Shown in pieces: positions 16,464-24,224 of a stretch of 64,000 bases of DNA. The position numbers were made by a program, and so were the translations under genes. Each line of letters opens with the position of its first letter. Positions within the stretch are counted from its first letter, which is position 1. The notes below the pieces were generated by a model. It did not search any database and was not told the origin of the DNA. It saw only the letters and a program-made list of their open reading frames with translations. Source of the stretch: JASJAR01 sp038530285 (GTDB lineage Bacteria > Pseudomonadota > Alphaproteobacteria > Rhodobacterales > Rhodobacteraceae); assembly GCA_038530285.1 (NCBI GenBank), contig JBCBCY010000002.1:62001-126000 (forward strand), in the 5' to 3' direction.

Positions 16464-17299
16464 CCTTTGTGACCCGCTTTGCGCCCTCACCCACGGGGCC
16501 TTTGCACATTGGCCACGCCTATTCGGCCCTTCTGGCTCATGACCGGGCCCGCGCCGAGGGCGGTCGCTTTCTGCTGCGCCTCGAAGACACCGATCGCGCC
16601 CGGTCGCGCCCCGAATGGGAGCAGGCCATTTACGCCGATCTGGCCTGGCTGGGTCTGACCTGGCCCGAACCCGTCTTGCGCCAATCAGACCAATTTGACC
16701 GCTACGCTGCCGCCCTGATCGCGCTGGCCGATCGCGGCTTGGTGTACCCCTGTTCGTGCAGCCGCGCCGACATTCTGGCCGCGGGCGTTGCCCCCCAGGA
16801 AGGCGCGACCTACGGCCCGGTCTATCCCGGCACCTGTCGCGCAAGACCGATGTCAGACCGCGCGCCGGGCGATGCCTTGCGCCTGAACATCGCCCGTGCG
16901 GTCGCCACCACCCCTGCGCCGCTGTCCTTTGTCGAAACCGGCCCCGACAAGGCAGGTCCCCATCCCATCAGCGGCGACGATCTTGTGCGCAACACAGGCG
17001 ACATCGTTCTGTCGCGCCGTGGTGCAGGCGATCCGGCCTATGTTCTGGCCTCCGCGCTGGACGATCACCACCAATCCATCACCCAGGTGGTCCGCGGCGT
17101 CGATGTCTTCGGCTTCACCGCCGTGCAGGTCCTGCTTTTGGCCCTGTTTGGCCACAGCGCGCCCAGCTACCATCACCACCGGCTGATCCGCGACGCTTCC
17201 GGCAAGCGCCTGGCCAAACGCGACGACGCCAAATCGCTGGCCACCTACCGCGCCGACGGCGCCACGCCTGCCGACATCCGCCGCATGGTCGGGCTTTAG
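16460..17299 (+). CDS. gluQ: Glutamyl-Q tRNA(Asp) synthetase
   Basis: The 279-residue protein is a truncated glutamyl-tRNA synthetase that attaches glutamate to queuosine in tRNA(Asp). The N-terminal block is FAPSPTGPLHIGHAYSAL (HIGH motif), followed by FLLRLEDTDRARS; zinc ligands lie in YPCSCSR and YPGTC; the KMSKS-equivalent is KRLAKRD near residue 250. It lacks the anticodon-binding domain, which identifies it as GluQ rather than GltX. It overlaps the preceding methyltransferase gene (ATGA). Confidence 0.95.
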   Translation: MTFVTRFAPSPTGPLHIGHAYSALLAHDRARAEGGRFLLRLEDTDRARSRPEWEQAIYADLAWLGLTWPEPVLRQSDQFDRYAAALIALADRGLVYPCSCSRADILAAGVAPQEGATYGPVYPGTCRARPMSDRAPGDALRLNIARAVATTPAPLSFVETGPDKAGPHPISGDDLVRNTGDIVLSRRGAGDPAYVLASALDDHHQSITQVVRGVDVFGFTAVQVLLLALFGHSAPSYHHHRLIRDASGKRLAKRDDAKSLATYRADGATPADIRRMVGL

Positions 17300-17357
17300 C
17301 CCTTCCTCTTGCTAAAAATACCTCGGGGGAGGCCGCAGGCCGGGGGCAGCGCCCCCT
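17300..17357. repeat. Dispersed intergenic repeat, copy 2
   Basis: It starts at the base after the gluQ stop and runs to the hisI stop. It shares with copy 1 the lead CCCTTC-x-TCTT, an AAATA-CC-CGGGGG core, the GGCCGCAGGCC hairpin and a GGGGGCAG-GCCCCC hairpin. The neighbours are convergent, as at the other two copies. Confidence 0.85.
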
Positions 17358-17721
17358 ACCCCTCGGCCATGGGGCGCATCAGTTCGATCTCGGCCCCATC
17401 CTCGACCCCGGTATAAAAACACGTCCGCCGCCCGGTGTGACAGGCCGCCCCCGTCTGGTTGACCCGCATCAGGATGGTATCGCGGTCACAATCGATGCGC
17501 ATCTCCACCAGCGCCTGCACATGCCCCGATGTCTCGCCCTTGACCCAAAACGCCTGACGCGACCGCGACCAATAGGTCACCCGGCCCGTCTCAAGCGTAC
17601 GCGCAACCGCTTCGGCATTCATCCACGCCAGCATCAACACCTCGCCCGAGCCTGCATCCTGCGCAATCGCAGGCACCAACCCATCGGCATTATAGTTCAA
17701 CGTTGCAGGATCAAACGACAT
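17356..17721 (-). CDS. hisI: Phosphoribosyl-AMP cyclohydrolase
   Basis: The 121-residue monofunctional enzyme opens the adenine ring of phosphoribosyl-AMP, step three of histidine synthesis. Zinc-ligand cysteines are Cys78 (RIDCDRD), Cys94 and Cys101 (ACHTGRRTCFY); the conserved MLAWMN and YWSRSRQ blocks are present. There is no HisE domain, so phosphoribosyl-ATP pyrophosphatase must be encoded elsewhere. It is convergent with gluQ and divergent from the Fe-S scaffold gene. Confidence 0.96.
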   Translation of the reverse strand: MSFDPATLNYNADGLVPAIAQDAGSGEVLMLAWMNAEAVARTLETGRVTYWSRSRQAFWVKGETSGHVQALVEMRIDCDRDTILMRVNQTGAACHTGRRTCFYTGVEDGAEIELMRPMAEG

Positions 17722-17769
17722 ATGACTTTCCTAAAGCGCTCTGGCGGCCTACATCCTTAAGGCGCAACG

Positions 17770-18234
17770 ATGGAATTGGCTATGGCCGACAGCGACCTGA
17801 TCAAACTCTATTCGGCCCGGATTCTTGAACTGGCCTCGACGATCCCCCATGCGGGACGGCTGGCCACACCGGATGTGTCCGTCATCCGCCGCTCACCGCA
17901 ATGCGGGTCGACCATCACAGTCGATCTTTGCGTATCCGACGGGCAGATCTCGGCCTTTGGCCAGGATGTGAAGGCCTGCGCGCTGGGGCAGGCCTCGGCG
18001 GCTCTGGTCGGCGCGAACATTCTGGGCCGGTCTCTGGATGAGGTTGCCACCGCCCGCGATGCGCTCTGCGCGATGCTCGCAGACGGTGCTGCCCCACCCG
18101 ACGCACCTTTTGACGGGTTTGAGGTTCTCACACCGGCCGCTGAATTCAAAAACCGTCATGCATCGATCCTGCTGGCGTTCGATGCCACGGTCGAAGCGAT
18201 GACGGCCCTGGCGGCCAAACCCGCCACCGCCTAG
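17770..18234 (+). CDS. IscU/NifU-like Fe-S cluster assembly scaffold protein
   Basis: The 154-residue product matches the NifU N-terminal family: SPQCGSTITVDL holds the first cysteine, KACALGQASAAL the second, and a third is in ALCAML. The conserved aspartate usually near the first cysteine is not obvious, so it may be a diverged scaffold rather than the main IscU. ATG at 17770 is preceded by TAAGG; an internal ATG at 17782 is possible. In related bacteria such a gene next to hisI is common. Clusters or partners are not encoded nearby. Confidence 0.78.
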   Translation: MELAMADSDLIKLYSARILELASTIPHAGRLATPDVSVIRRSPQCGSTITVDLCVSDGQISAFGQDVKACALGQASAALVGANILGRSLDEVATARDALCAMLADGAAPPDAPFDGFEVLTPAAEFKNRHASILLAFDATVEAMTALAAKPATA

Positions 18235-18248
18235 CCAGAACTCCTCTT

Positions 18249-18290
18249 GAAAAAAGAAACCGCCGCACGTGCGTTGGGGCACGGCGGCGG
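18249..18290 (-). terminator. Rho-independent terminator (minus strand)
   Basis: On the minus strand a CCGCCGCCGTGC / GCACGTGCGGCGG stem (one bulge, 6-base loop) is followed by TTTCTTTTTTC. It would end transcription of the 40-residue peptide gene at 18450-18572, whose 3' untranslated part (18291-18449) contains no other supported gene. Confidence 0.7.
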
Positions 18291-18449
18291 AAGTGGCGTA
18301 TCTGGCGGACAGCGTCACATCGAAAGGGCCGTGGGGCGGCCCGACGGGCAAACAAAACACGAACTACAAAAGCGCATCAAGTGTTGGGGACAGGGATGCG
18401 AAGATGTGCGCGGCACCAGACCGCAGGCAGAAACTTTAAAACAGACCGC

Positions 18450-18572
18450 TCAGAACAACGTGGGCAAATGCAGCCCCACATAGAGCGTCACAACAAGGGC
18501 AGCCGCACCGAGAACATCTTCGATCAGCGTTCCGGGCGAGCGGGCAAAACGGTCAGTCAATCGGTGTATCAT
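18450..18572 (-). CDS. 40-residue single-span membrane peptide with SOS-type promoter
   Basis: The frame starts with ATG at 18572 (AGGAC 8 bases upstream on the minus strand) and ends with TGA. The product reads MIHRLTDRFARSP, then GTLIEDVLGAAALVVTLYVG (hydrophobic, residues 14-33), then LHLPTLF. It is a basic-N-terminus, one-helix inner-membrane peptide. The upstream region has a LexA-type GTTC-N7-GTTC box overlapping a TTTACA -35-like hexamer. Caulobacter SidA is a similarly short SOS-induced membrane peptide that inhibits cell division; sequence similarity to SidA is not evident, and the functional parallel is an inference. A terminator follows at 18249-18290. Confidence 0.75.
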   Translation of the reverse strand: MIHRLTDRFARSPGTLIEDVLGAAALVVTLYVGLHLPTLF

Positions 18573-18640
18573 CGGGCGGTCCTGCTCTTGTCATGTTCTT
18601 CTGTTGCGCTTTTGTTCTCATTTTGAGCCACGCTTGTAAA

Positions 18641-18655
18641 GAACTTTTTTAGAAC
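18641..18655 (-). promoter_or_regulatory. LexA/SOS box GTTC-N7-GTTC
   Basis: On the minus strand the sequence is GTTC-TAAAAAA-GTTC, the direct repeat known as the LexA site in Rhodobacter and other alphaproteobacteria. A further GTTC lies 6 bases beyond on the upstream side (18662-18665). It is 69-83 bases upstream of the ATG of the 40-residue peptide and its downstream half overlaps TTTACA, a plausible -35 element. recG ends at 18696 and is not controlled by it. Confidence 0.75.
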
Positions 18656-18695
18656 ATTTGCGAACATATTAACATTTGGGCCGAAACAGGACGGG

Positions 18696-20783
18696 TTAGC
18701 CGGCCGTGATCAGCCCAATCGCCTTGTCTTGTTCCATCAACCACAAAAGAACGCGGGCGGCCTCACCGCGCGGGGTTGTCAGGGTCTCGTCAACCTCCAG
18801 CAGGTGGCGTGCATCCTTCTGGGCCACCTGCATCAGCCCGGTCTGGCGTTCCAGATCGGCCACCCGGAACCTTGGCAGACCCGATTGCACCGTCCCGATC
18901 ACATCGCCTGCCCCGCGAATGGCCAGGTCTTCTTCGGCAATTCGGAACCCGTCTTCGGTTTCGCGCAGGATTTCCAGCCGCCGCCGCGCGGTCTCGCCCA
19001 AGGGGCCTTGGTAAAGCATCAAACAGGTCGACGCATCGCTGCCCCGCCCCACCCGACCGCGAAGCTGGTGAAGCTGCGCCAGCCCAAACCGTTCGGCCCG
19101 CTCGATCACCATGATCGATGCACCGGGCACATCGACACCGACCTCGATCACGGTTGTGGCCACCAGCACCTTGGTTTCACCGGCCTGAAACGCCGCCATG
19201 GCCGCGTCTTTTTCCGCCGGTGGCATCTGGCCGTGCACCAGGCCCACGACCCCTTCGCCCAGGGCCGCGCGCAACCGCTGAAACCGGTCGGTCGCCGCCG
19301 TCAGATCGGACACCTCGCTTTCCTCGACCAGGGGGCAGACCCAATAGGCCTGGCGCCCCTCGCCCACGGCCTTTTGCAATTGGCCCACAACCTCATCCAT
19401 GCGGCCCGATGACACCAGCGCGGTGGTGATCGGCTTGCGCCCGGCCGGTTTTTCATCAAGCACCGACAGGTCGAGATCACCGTAGGTCGCCAGTTCAAGC
19501 GAGCGCGGAATGGGCGTGGCGGTCATCACCAGTGTGTCCACCGCGCGGCCCTTCGCACTCAGCGCCAGGCGTTCTGCCACCCCGAACCGGTGCTGTTCGT
19601 CGATCACGGCAAGGCGCAGATCGGCAAAGTCCACGCCGGCCTGAAATAGCGCATGGGTGCCGATCAGAATCTGGATATCGCCCTGGCCCAAGGCAGCCAG
19701 TTTCGCGGCCCGTTCCGCCCCTTTGTCGCGCCCGGTCAGGATATCGACGACCACGCCGGCGGTTTCGGCCAATGGCCGCAGGGCCGCCAGGTGTTGGCGC
19801 GCCAAAATCTCGGTCGGCGCCATGAACGCCCCCTGCCCGCCGGCTTCCACCGCCACCAGTAAGGCCACAAAGGCGACCAGCGTCTTGCCCGCCCCCACAT
19901 CGCCCTGAAGCAACCGCGACATCCGTTGCGGCGCGGCCATGTCCGCGGCAATCTCTTCCATCGCGCGCGCCTGCGCCCCGGTCGGGCGATAGGGCAAGGC
20001 CGCCAGAACCTTTGACTGCAGCCGCCCCGTTGCGACCGACGCGACCCCCTTGCGCTTGCGGTCGCGCGCCCGCGCCAGGGCCAGGGTCAATTGGTGGGCA
20101 AACAATTCATCATAGGCCAGCCGTTCGCGCGCGGGATCGGTCGCCGAAAGCGCCTCGGGCCCCGTGGGCGCATGGGCCGCGCGCAGTGCCTGCGCCCAAT
20201 CGGGCCAGCCGCGTTCGGTTTTCAGGGGCGGATCAATCCACTCGGCCAGATCCGGCACCCGGTCCACCGCCCCCTGAACCGCCTTGGTCATCGTCTTCAG
20301 CGTGATGCCCTGGGTCAGGGTGTACACAGGCTCAAACGCGGGCAGGTCCACATCCGCCCCCGGCACGATCACATGATCGGGGTGCACCATCTGGAAATGC
20401 CCGTCATAGGCTTCGACCTTTCCCGACACCAACCGCTTTGCCCCCGGTGGCAGAAGGCGCATCAGATAATCGGGTGCGGCATGGAAATAGACGATATGAA
20501 AATCGAGCGCGGCATCGCGCGCTTCAATCCGGTAAGGCCGCCCCCTTTGGCGCGGCGCGGCATGGGCGCCGACCTCGACCATCACCGTGGCCGTCACCGG
20601 CGGCGTCAGGCCCTGCAGCGTCTCGCGAACCTGCCGGTCCGTCCCCGAATAGGGCAGGTGAAACACCAGATCTTTCGGCGTGACCAGCCCCGCACCGTCC
20701 AGCGTCTTGGCCAGCTTCGGGCCGATGCCCGGCAAGGTCTCAAGGTCGGCAAACAGCGGGAACAGAACCTCTGGCCGGCTCAT
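18696..20783 (-). CDS. recG: ATP-dependent DNA helicase RecG
   Basis: The 695-residue helicase reverses stalled forks and branch-migrates recombination intermediates. Residues 1-150 have the wedge OB-fold domain; the helicase core has Walker A GDVGAGKT (about 290), the DEQH box (IDEQHRFG), MTATPIPRSL (motif III) and the RecG signature at motif VI QLRGRVGRGS. The C-terminus has the TRG motif region (GDVIGTVQSGLPRFR). The start ATG overlaps the ligA stop by four bases, so the two repair genes are co-translated. Confidence 0.97.
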   Translation of the reverse strand: MSRPEVLFPLFADLETLPGIGPKLAKTLDGAGLVTPKDLVFHLPYSGTDRQVRETLQGLTPPVTATVMVEVGAHAAPRQRGRPYRIEARDAALDFHIVYFHAAPDYLMRLLPPGAKRLVSGKVEAYDGHFQMVHPDHVIVPGADVDLPAFEPVYTLTQGITLKTMTKAVQGAVDRVPDLAEWIDPPLKTERGWPDWAQALRAAHAPTGPEALSATDPARERLAYDELFAHQLTLALARARDRKRKGVASVATGRLQSKVLAALPYRPTGAQARAMEEIAADMAAPQRMSRLLQGDVGAGKTLVAFVALLVAVEAGGQGAFMAPTEILARQHLAALRPLAETAGVVVDILTGRDKGAERAAKLAALGQGDIQILIGTHALFQAGVDFADLRLAVIDEQHRFGVAERLALSAKGRAVDTLVMTATPIPRSLELATYGDLDLSVLDEKPAGRKPITTALVSSGRMDEVVGQLQKAVGEGRQAYWVCPLVEESEVSDLTAATDRFQRLRAALGEGVVGLVHGQMPPAEKDAAMAAFQAGETKVLVATTVIEVGVDVPGASIMVIERAERFGLAQLHQLRGRVGRGSDASTCLMLYQGPLGETARRRLEILRETEDGFRIAEEDLAIRGAGDVIGTVQSGLPRFRVADLERQTGLMQVAQKDARHLLEVDETLTTPRGEAARVLLWLMEQDKAIGLITAG

Positions 20784-22924
20784 ATCGCACCGATCAAAGC
20801 CAGCCAGCCGTCCTCATCCAGGGTCTCAATCCCCAGATCAGCCGCCTTTTTCGCCTTGGAGCCCGCCCCAGGCCCGGCGACCAGAAGGTCGGTCTTGGCC
20901 GACACCGATCCCGCGACCTTGGCGCCCAAAGCTTCGGCGCGCGCCTTGGCCTCGGCCCGGGTCATCTTTTCAAGCGTGCCCGTGAAGACAACCGTCTTGC
21001 CCGCAACGGGGCTGTCGGTCACAGGCCTTTGCGCGTCCTGCACAGTCAGATGGGCGACCAGGTGGTCGATCGCGGCGCGTTCGGTGGGTTGGTGAAACGC
21101 CGCGACAAGGGACGCGGCCATCACCGCGCCCACGCCGTCGATGCTGATCAGATCGGTCCATTCGGGGCTGTCGGCGTCATGTGCCGCACTCATGGCGGCT
21201 TCAAACGCGGGCCATTGCCCGTAATGCGTGGCCAACAGACGGGCCGACTCCTCGCCCACATGGCGGATGCCCAGCCCGAAGATCAGCCGCGCAAGGTCGA
21301 TCGCGCGGCGCCCTTCGATGGCGGCAAACAGGTTCTTCACAGATTTTTCATTGGTGGGCCGGCCCTTGGCATCGCGCCGGAAAAGATCGATCTCGCCCGC
21401 GTCTTGCCGGACCGCCAGGGTGAAAATATCGGCCGGTTCCGCGATCAGCCCCTGTTCGTGGAACGCCTGCACCTGTTTGGCGCCCAGCCCTTCGATGTCA
21501 AAGGCCGCACGCGACACGACGTGTTTCAGCTTTTCGACGACCTGCGCGGCACAGATGATCCCGCCGGTGCAATAACGCACCGCGTCGTCGGCGTCGCGTG
21601 CCGCGTCAGAGCCGCACACCGGGCAGGTCTTTGGAAACCTGTAGGGCTCGGCCGTGCCCGGTCGTTTGGACAGGTCCACATCCGCCACCTTGGGAATGAC
21701 ATCGCCCGCCCGGTAGACCTGCACCATGTCCCCGACACGGATGTCCTTGCCGCCCCGGATCGCGGCGCCTTTGGAATCGCGCCCCGCGATATAGTCTTCG
21801 TTGTGCAGCGTCGCATTCGACACCACCACCCCGCCCACCGTCACCGGGGCCAAGCGCGCGACCGGCGACAAGGCCCCGGTTCGGCCGACCTGAATGTCGA
21901 TCGCTTCAAGGCGTGTCCAGGCCAGCTCGGCGGGAAACTTGTGGGCAATCGCCCATCGCGGCGTGGTCGACCGGACCCCAAGCCGGGCTTGCAGCGCCAG
22001 ATCGTCAACCTTGTAGACCACCCCGTCGATGTCATAGCCAAGTGCGGCGCGGGCGGCTTCAATCTCACGGTAGTGATCCAGAAGCCTGTCCAGCCCGGCA
22101 TGGCGGCGGGTCAAGGGGTTTGTGTCAAATCCCAAAGCCGCCAGCCGTTCGATGGCACCCGATTGCGTGTCCGCCAATGGGGCCGACGTCACCCCCCAGG
22201 CATAGGCGAAAAACTTCAAGGGCCGCGCGGCAGTGATGGCCGCGTCAAGCTGGCGCAAGGACCCGGCCGCGGCGTTGCGCGGATTGGCAAAGGTCTTTTG
22301 GCCCGCCGCCGTCTGGCGCGCGTTCAAGGCTTCGAAATCGGCGTGGCTCATGTAGACTTCGCCGCGGACCTCCAGCCGGTCGGGCGCGCCCGCCAGGGTC
22401 TGCGGCAGACCTGCGATCGTGCGCGCGTTGGCGGTGACATCTTCGCCCGTCTCACCGTCGCCCCGGGTCGCGGCCCGCTTCAACTGGCCGTGTTCGTAAA
22501 GCAACGACAACGACAGACCGTCGATCTTGGGCTCGGCGGTGAAGGCCAGCGGGGCCTCCTCGGCCAGGCCCAGATAGGCGCGGACCGAGCGGACAAAATC
22601 GACCACATCTTCATCGTCAAAGGCATTGCCCAGCGACAGCATCCGCACCTCATGGCGCACCTTCGAGAATGTCTCGGACGGGGCCGCCCCCACTTGGTCA
22701 CTTGGGCTGTCGGCGCGTTTAAGGTCCGGGAACCGCGCCTCGATCGCTGCGTTGCGCCGCTTGAGCGCATCATAATCGGCATCCGCGATCACCGGCGCGT
22801 CATCGGTATGATAGGCCGTATTGGCCTCAGCCAGTGCTGCCGCCAGCCGGGCCAATTCGGCCCGCGCCTGCGCCTTGGTCAGATCGTTCACATCCGTGTC
22901 GCTGTCGTTCGGCCCGCCTGTCAT
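20780..22924 (-). CDS. ligA: NAD-dependent DNA ligase
   Basis: The start at 22924 is preferred because GGGGAG lies 6 bases upstream; an in-frame ATG four codons earlier is part of that site. The 714-residue enzyme seals nicks using NAD. The adenylation domain has the catalytic lysine in EPKIDGLSL, with the N-terminal Ia domain (YHTDDAPVIADADYD). Downstream are the OB fold, a four-cysteine zinc finger (CPVCGSD and YCTGGIICAAQ), helix-hairpin-helix repeats and a C-terminal BRCT domain (VFTGTLEKMTRAEAKARAEALGAKV). It is co-translated with recG. Confidence 0.97.
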   Translation of the reverse strand: MTGGPNDSDTDVNDLTKAQARAELARLAAALAEANTAYHTDDAPVIADADYDALKRRNAAIEARFPDLKRADSPSDQVGAAPSETFSKVRHEVRMLSLGNAFDDEDVVDFVRSVRAYLGLAEEAPLAFTAEPKIDGLSLSLLYEHGQLKRAATRGDGETGEDVTANARTIAGLPQTLAGAPDRLEVRGEVYMSHADFEALNARQTAAGQKTFANPRNAAAGSLRQLDAAITAARPLKFFAYAWGVTSAPLADTQSGAIERLAALGFDTNPLTRRHAGLDRLLDHYREIEAARAALGYDIDGVVYKVDDLALQARLGVRSTTPRWAIAHKFPAELAWTRLEAIDIQVGRTGALSPVARLAPVTVGGVVVSNATLHNEDYIAGRDSKGAAIRGGKDIRVGDMVQVYRAGDVIPKVADVDLSKRPGTAEPYRFPKTCPVCGSDAARDADDAVRYCTGGIICAAQVVEKLKHVVSRAAFDIEGLGAKQVQAFHEQGLIAEPADIFTLAVRQDAGEIDLFRRDAKGRPTNEKSVKNLFAAIEGRRAIDLARLIFGLGIRHVGEESARLLATHYGQWPAFEAAMSAAHDADSPEWTDLISIDGVGAVMAASLVAAFHQPTERAAIDHLVAHLTVQDAQRPVTDSPVAGKTVVFTGTLEKMTRAEAKARAEALGAKVAGSVSAKTDLLVAGPGAGSKAKKAADLGIETLDEDGWLALIGAI

Positions 22925-22981
22925 GCCGCTCCCCATCCGGTTGGTCCCGGGTTTAGGGCGGCATCAGGGAGGCGTCAAACG

Positions 22982-23695
22982 TCAGGCGGTGGCCGCGACC
23001 GGATCTTCCAGCGCTTCGGGCTCAGGGTCGCGCAGCACATAGCCACGTCCCCAGACTGTCTCGATATAATTGTCCCCATCGGTCGCCTGGCTCAGCTTCT
23101 TTCTAAGCTTGCAGATAAAGACGTCGATGATCTTCAATTCCGGCTCATCCATGCCGCCGTAAAGATGATTGAGGAACATTTCCTTGGTCAGCGTCGTCCC
23201 CTTGCGCAGGGACAGAAGTTCCAGCATCTGGTACTCCTTGCCCGTCAGATGCACCGCGCGGCCGTTCGCATCGACCGTCTTGGCATCAAGGTTGACCGCG
23301 ACCTTGCCTGTTTTGATAATCGATTGGGCGTGCCCTTTGGACCGGCGAATAATCGCATGGATCCGCGCCACCAGTTCTTCGCGGTGGAACGGCTTGGTCA
23401 GATAATCATCAGCCCCGAACCCGAACCCCTTGATCTTGTTTTCCGTGTCATCCGCCCCCGACAGGATTAGAATGGGCGTGTCCACCCGCGCCAGGCGCAA
23501 CTGACGCAGCACATCATGCCCGTTCATGTCCGGCAGGTTCAGGTCGAGAAGGATCAGATCGTAATCATAGAGCTTTGCCAGATCGATGCCCTCTTCACCA
23601 AGATCGGTGGCATAGACATTCAGATTGGCATGGGTCAGCATCAATTCGATGCTTCGGGACGTCGTGGGATCGTCTTCAACCAGTAGCACACGCAT
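22982..23695 (-). CDS. ctrA: Cell-cycle response regulator CtrA
   Basis: The 237-residue OmpR/PhoB-type regulator has a receiver domain with phospho-acceptor Asp51 (LLDLNLPDMNG), Asp8/Asp9 and Lys104-region KPFHREEL, and a winged helix at about 130-225 (KEYQMLELLSLRKG, ETVWGRGYVLRDP). It is nearly identical in arrangement to alphaproteobacterial CtrA. In Rhodobacterales it controls motility, gene transfer agents and quorum-sensing related programmes rather than being essential. The SciP gene lies immediately upstream on the same strand, and TTAA-type motifs occur in the 124-bp gap. Confidence 0.96.
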   Translation of the reverse strand: MRVLLVEDDPTTSRSIELMLTHANLNVYATDLGEEGIDLAKLYDYDLILLDLNLPDMNGHDVLRQLRLARVDTPILILSGADDTENKIKGFGFGADDYLTKPFHREELVARIHAIIRRSKGHAQSIIKTGKVAVNLDAKTVDANGRAVHLTGKEYQMLELLSLRKGTTLTKEMFLNHLYGGMDEPELKIIDVFICKLRKKLSQATDGDNYIETVWGRGYVLRDPEPEALEDPVAATA

Positions 23696-23757
23696 TCATT
23701 ATACTCCGCAGGTTTCCCGTTTCCCCGACGACAGTGGCGGAATTTGGTTAACTGCCG

Positions 23758-23772
23758 GTTACCCTGCGGTCA
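23758..23772. promoter_or_regulatory. Candidate CtrA box (TTAA-N7-TTAC)
   Basis: TTAA at 23758-23761 is followed after exactly seven bases by TTAC (23769-23772), one mismatch from the TTAA-N7-TTAA consensus, 63-77 bases upstream of the ctrA ATG. It may mediate autoregulation. Confidence 0.4.
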
Positions 23773-23789
23773 TCTTATCTTAAACAACT

Positions 23790-23808
23790 TTAAGTTGTCC
23801 ATACCCCA
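23790..23808. promoter_or_regulatory. Palindrome between sciP and ctrA
   Basis: ACAACTT-T-AAGTTGT (23794-23808) is a 15-bp palindrome; with the preceding TTAA it also forms TTAA-N6-TTAA. It is about 11 bases from the sciP stop and 95 upstream of ctrA. It could be an operator for ctrA. Confidence 0.35.
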
Positions 23809-23819
23809 TCGAACTTACC

Positions 23820-24098
23820 CTATAGCTGTCGGTAACGCTGCAGGGCCGTCGCCTTCAACGCCGCCTCGCCATGCTGGACCACAGCCGCCGACCAACCATC
23901 CAGCTCCTCACTGGAAAGCGCATAGATTTCAAGCGCTTCCTGGCGGGATATCAACCCGCCTTCGACCGCGCGCACCACGGCCGCCTTGCGGCTGGCCACC
24001 CAACGCCGCGTCTTGGGATCGGGCAGATCTGCCCGGGTCATTACCGTCCCGTCTGGCAGTGTCACCGCCCGCGGACCATCAACTTTCTTCAGGTACAT
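23820..24098 (-). CDS. sciP: SciP-type CtrA inhibitor (DUF1153)
   Basis: The 92-residue protein has the DUF1153 pattern: MYLKKVDGPRAVTLPDGTVMTRADLP, then a helix-turn-helix (TRRWVASRKAAVVRAVEGGLISRQEALEIYALSSEE). In Caulobacter this protein binds CtrA and blocks activation of CtrA-dependent promoters. Here it lies 124 bp upstream of ctrA in the same direction, consistent with a two-gene regulatory unit. The ATG is preceded by GAAGGGA on the minus strand. Confidence 0.93.
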   Translation of the reverse strand: MYLKKVDGPRAVTLPDGTVMTRADLPDPKTRRWVASRKAAVVRAVEGGLISRQEALEIYALSSEELDGWSAAVVQHGEAALKATALQRYRQL

Positions 24099-24224
24099 AA
24101 CCGTGTCCCTTCACCGAACCTGTTCGTTTTCCTACGCCAACAGATTTAAAGAGCCGTGAAGCGAGGCCTTGTGAGTATTTCGGATTTTCCTATATTTCAG
24201 GCGATTCTCACCCGGACCGGACCC

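Noticed and set aside
18595..18617. Second pair of GTTC motifs on the plus strand near the SOS box
   Set aside because: They are separated by 15 bases rather than 7, so they do not form a LexA repeat.
21029..23470. Long plus-strand open frame across ligA and ctrA
   Set aside because: It runs antisense to two clearly recognised genes and matches no family.
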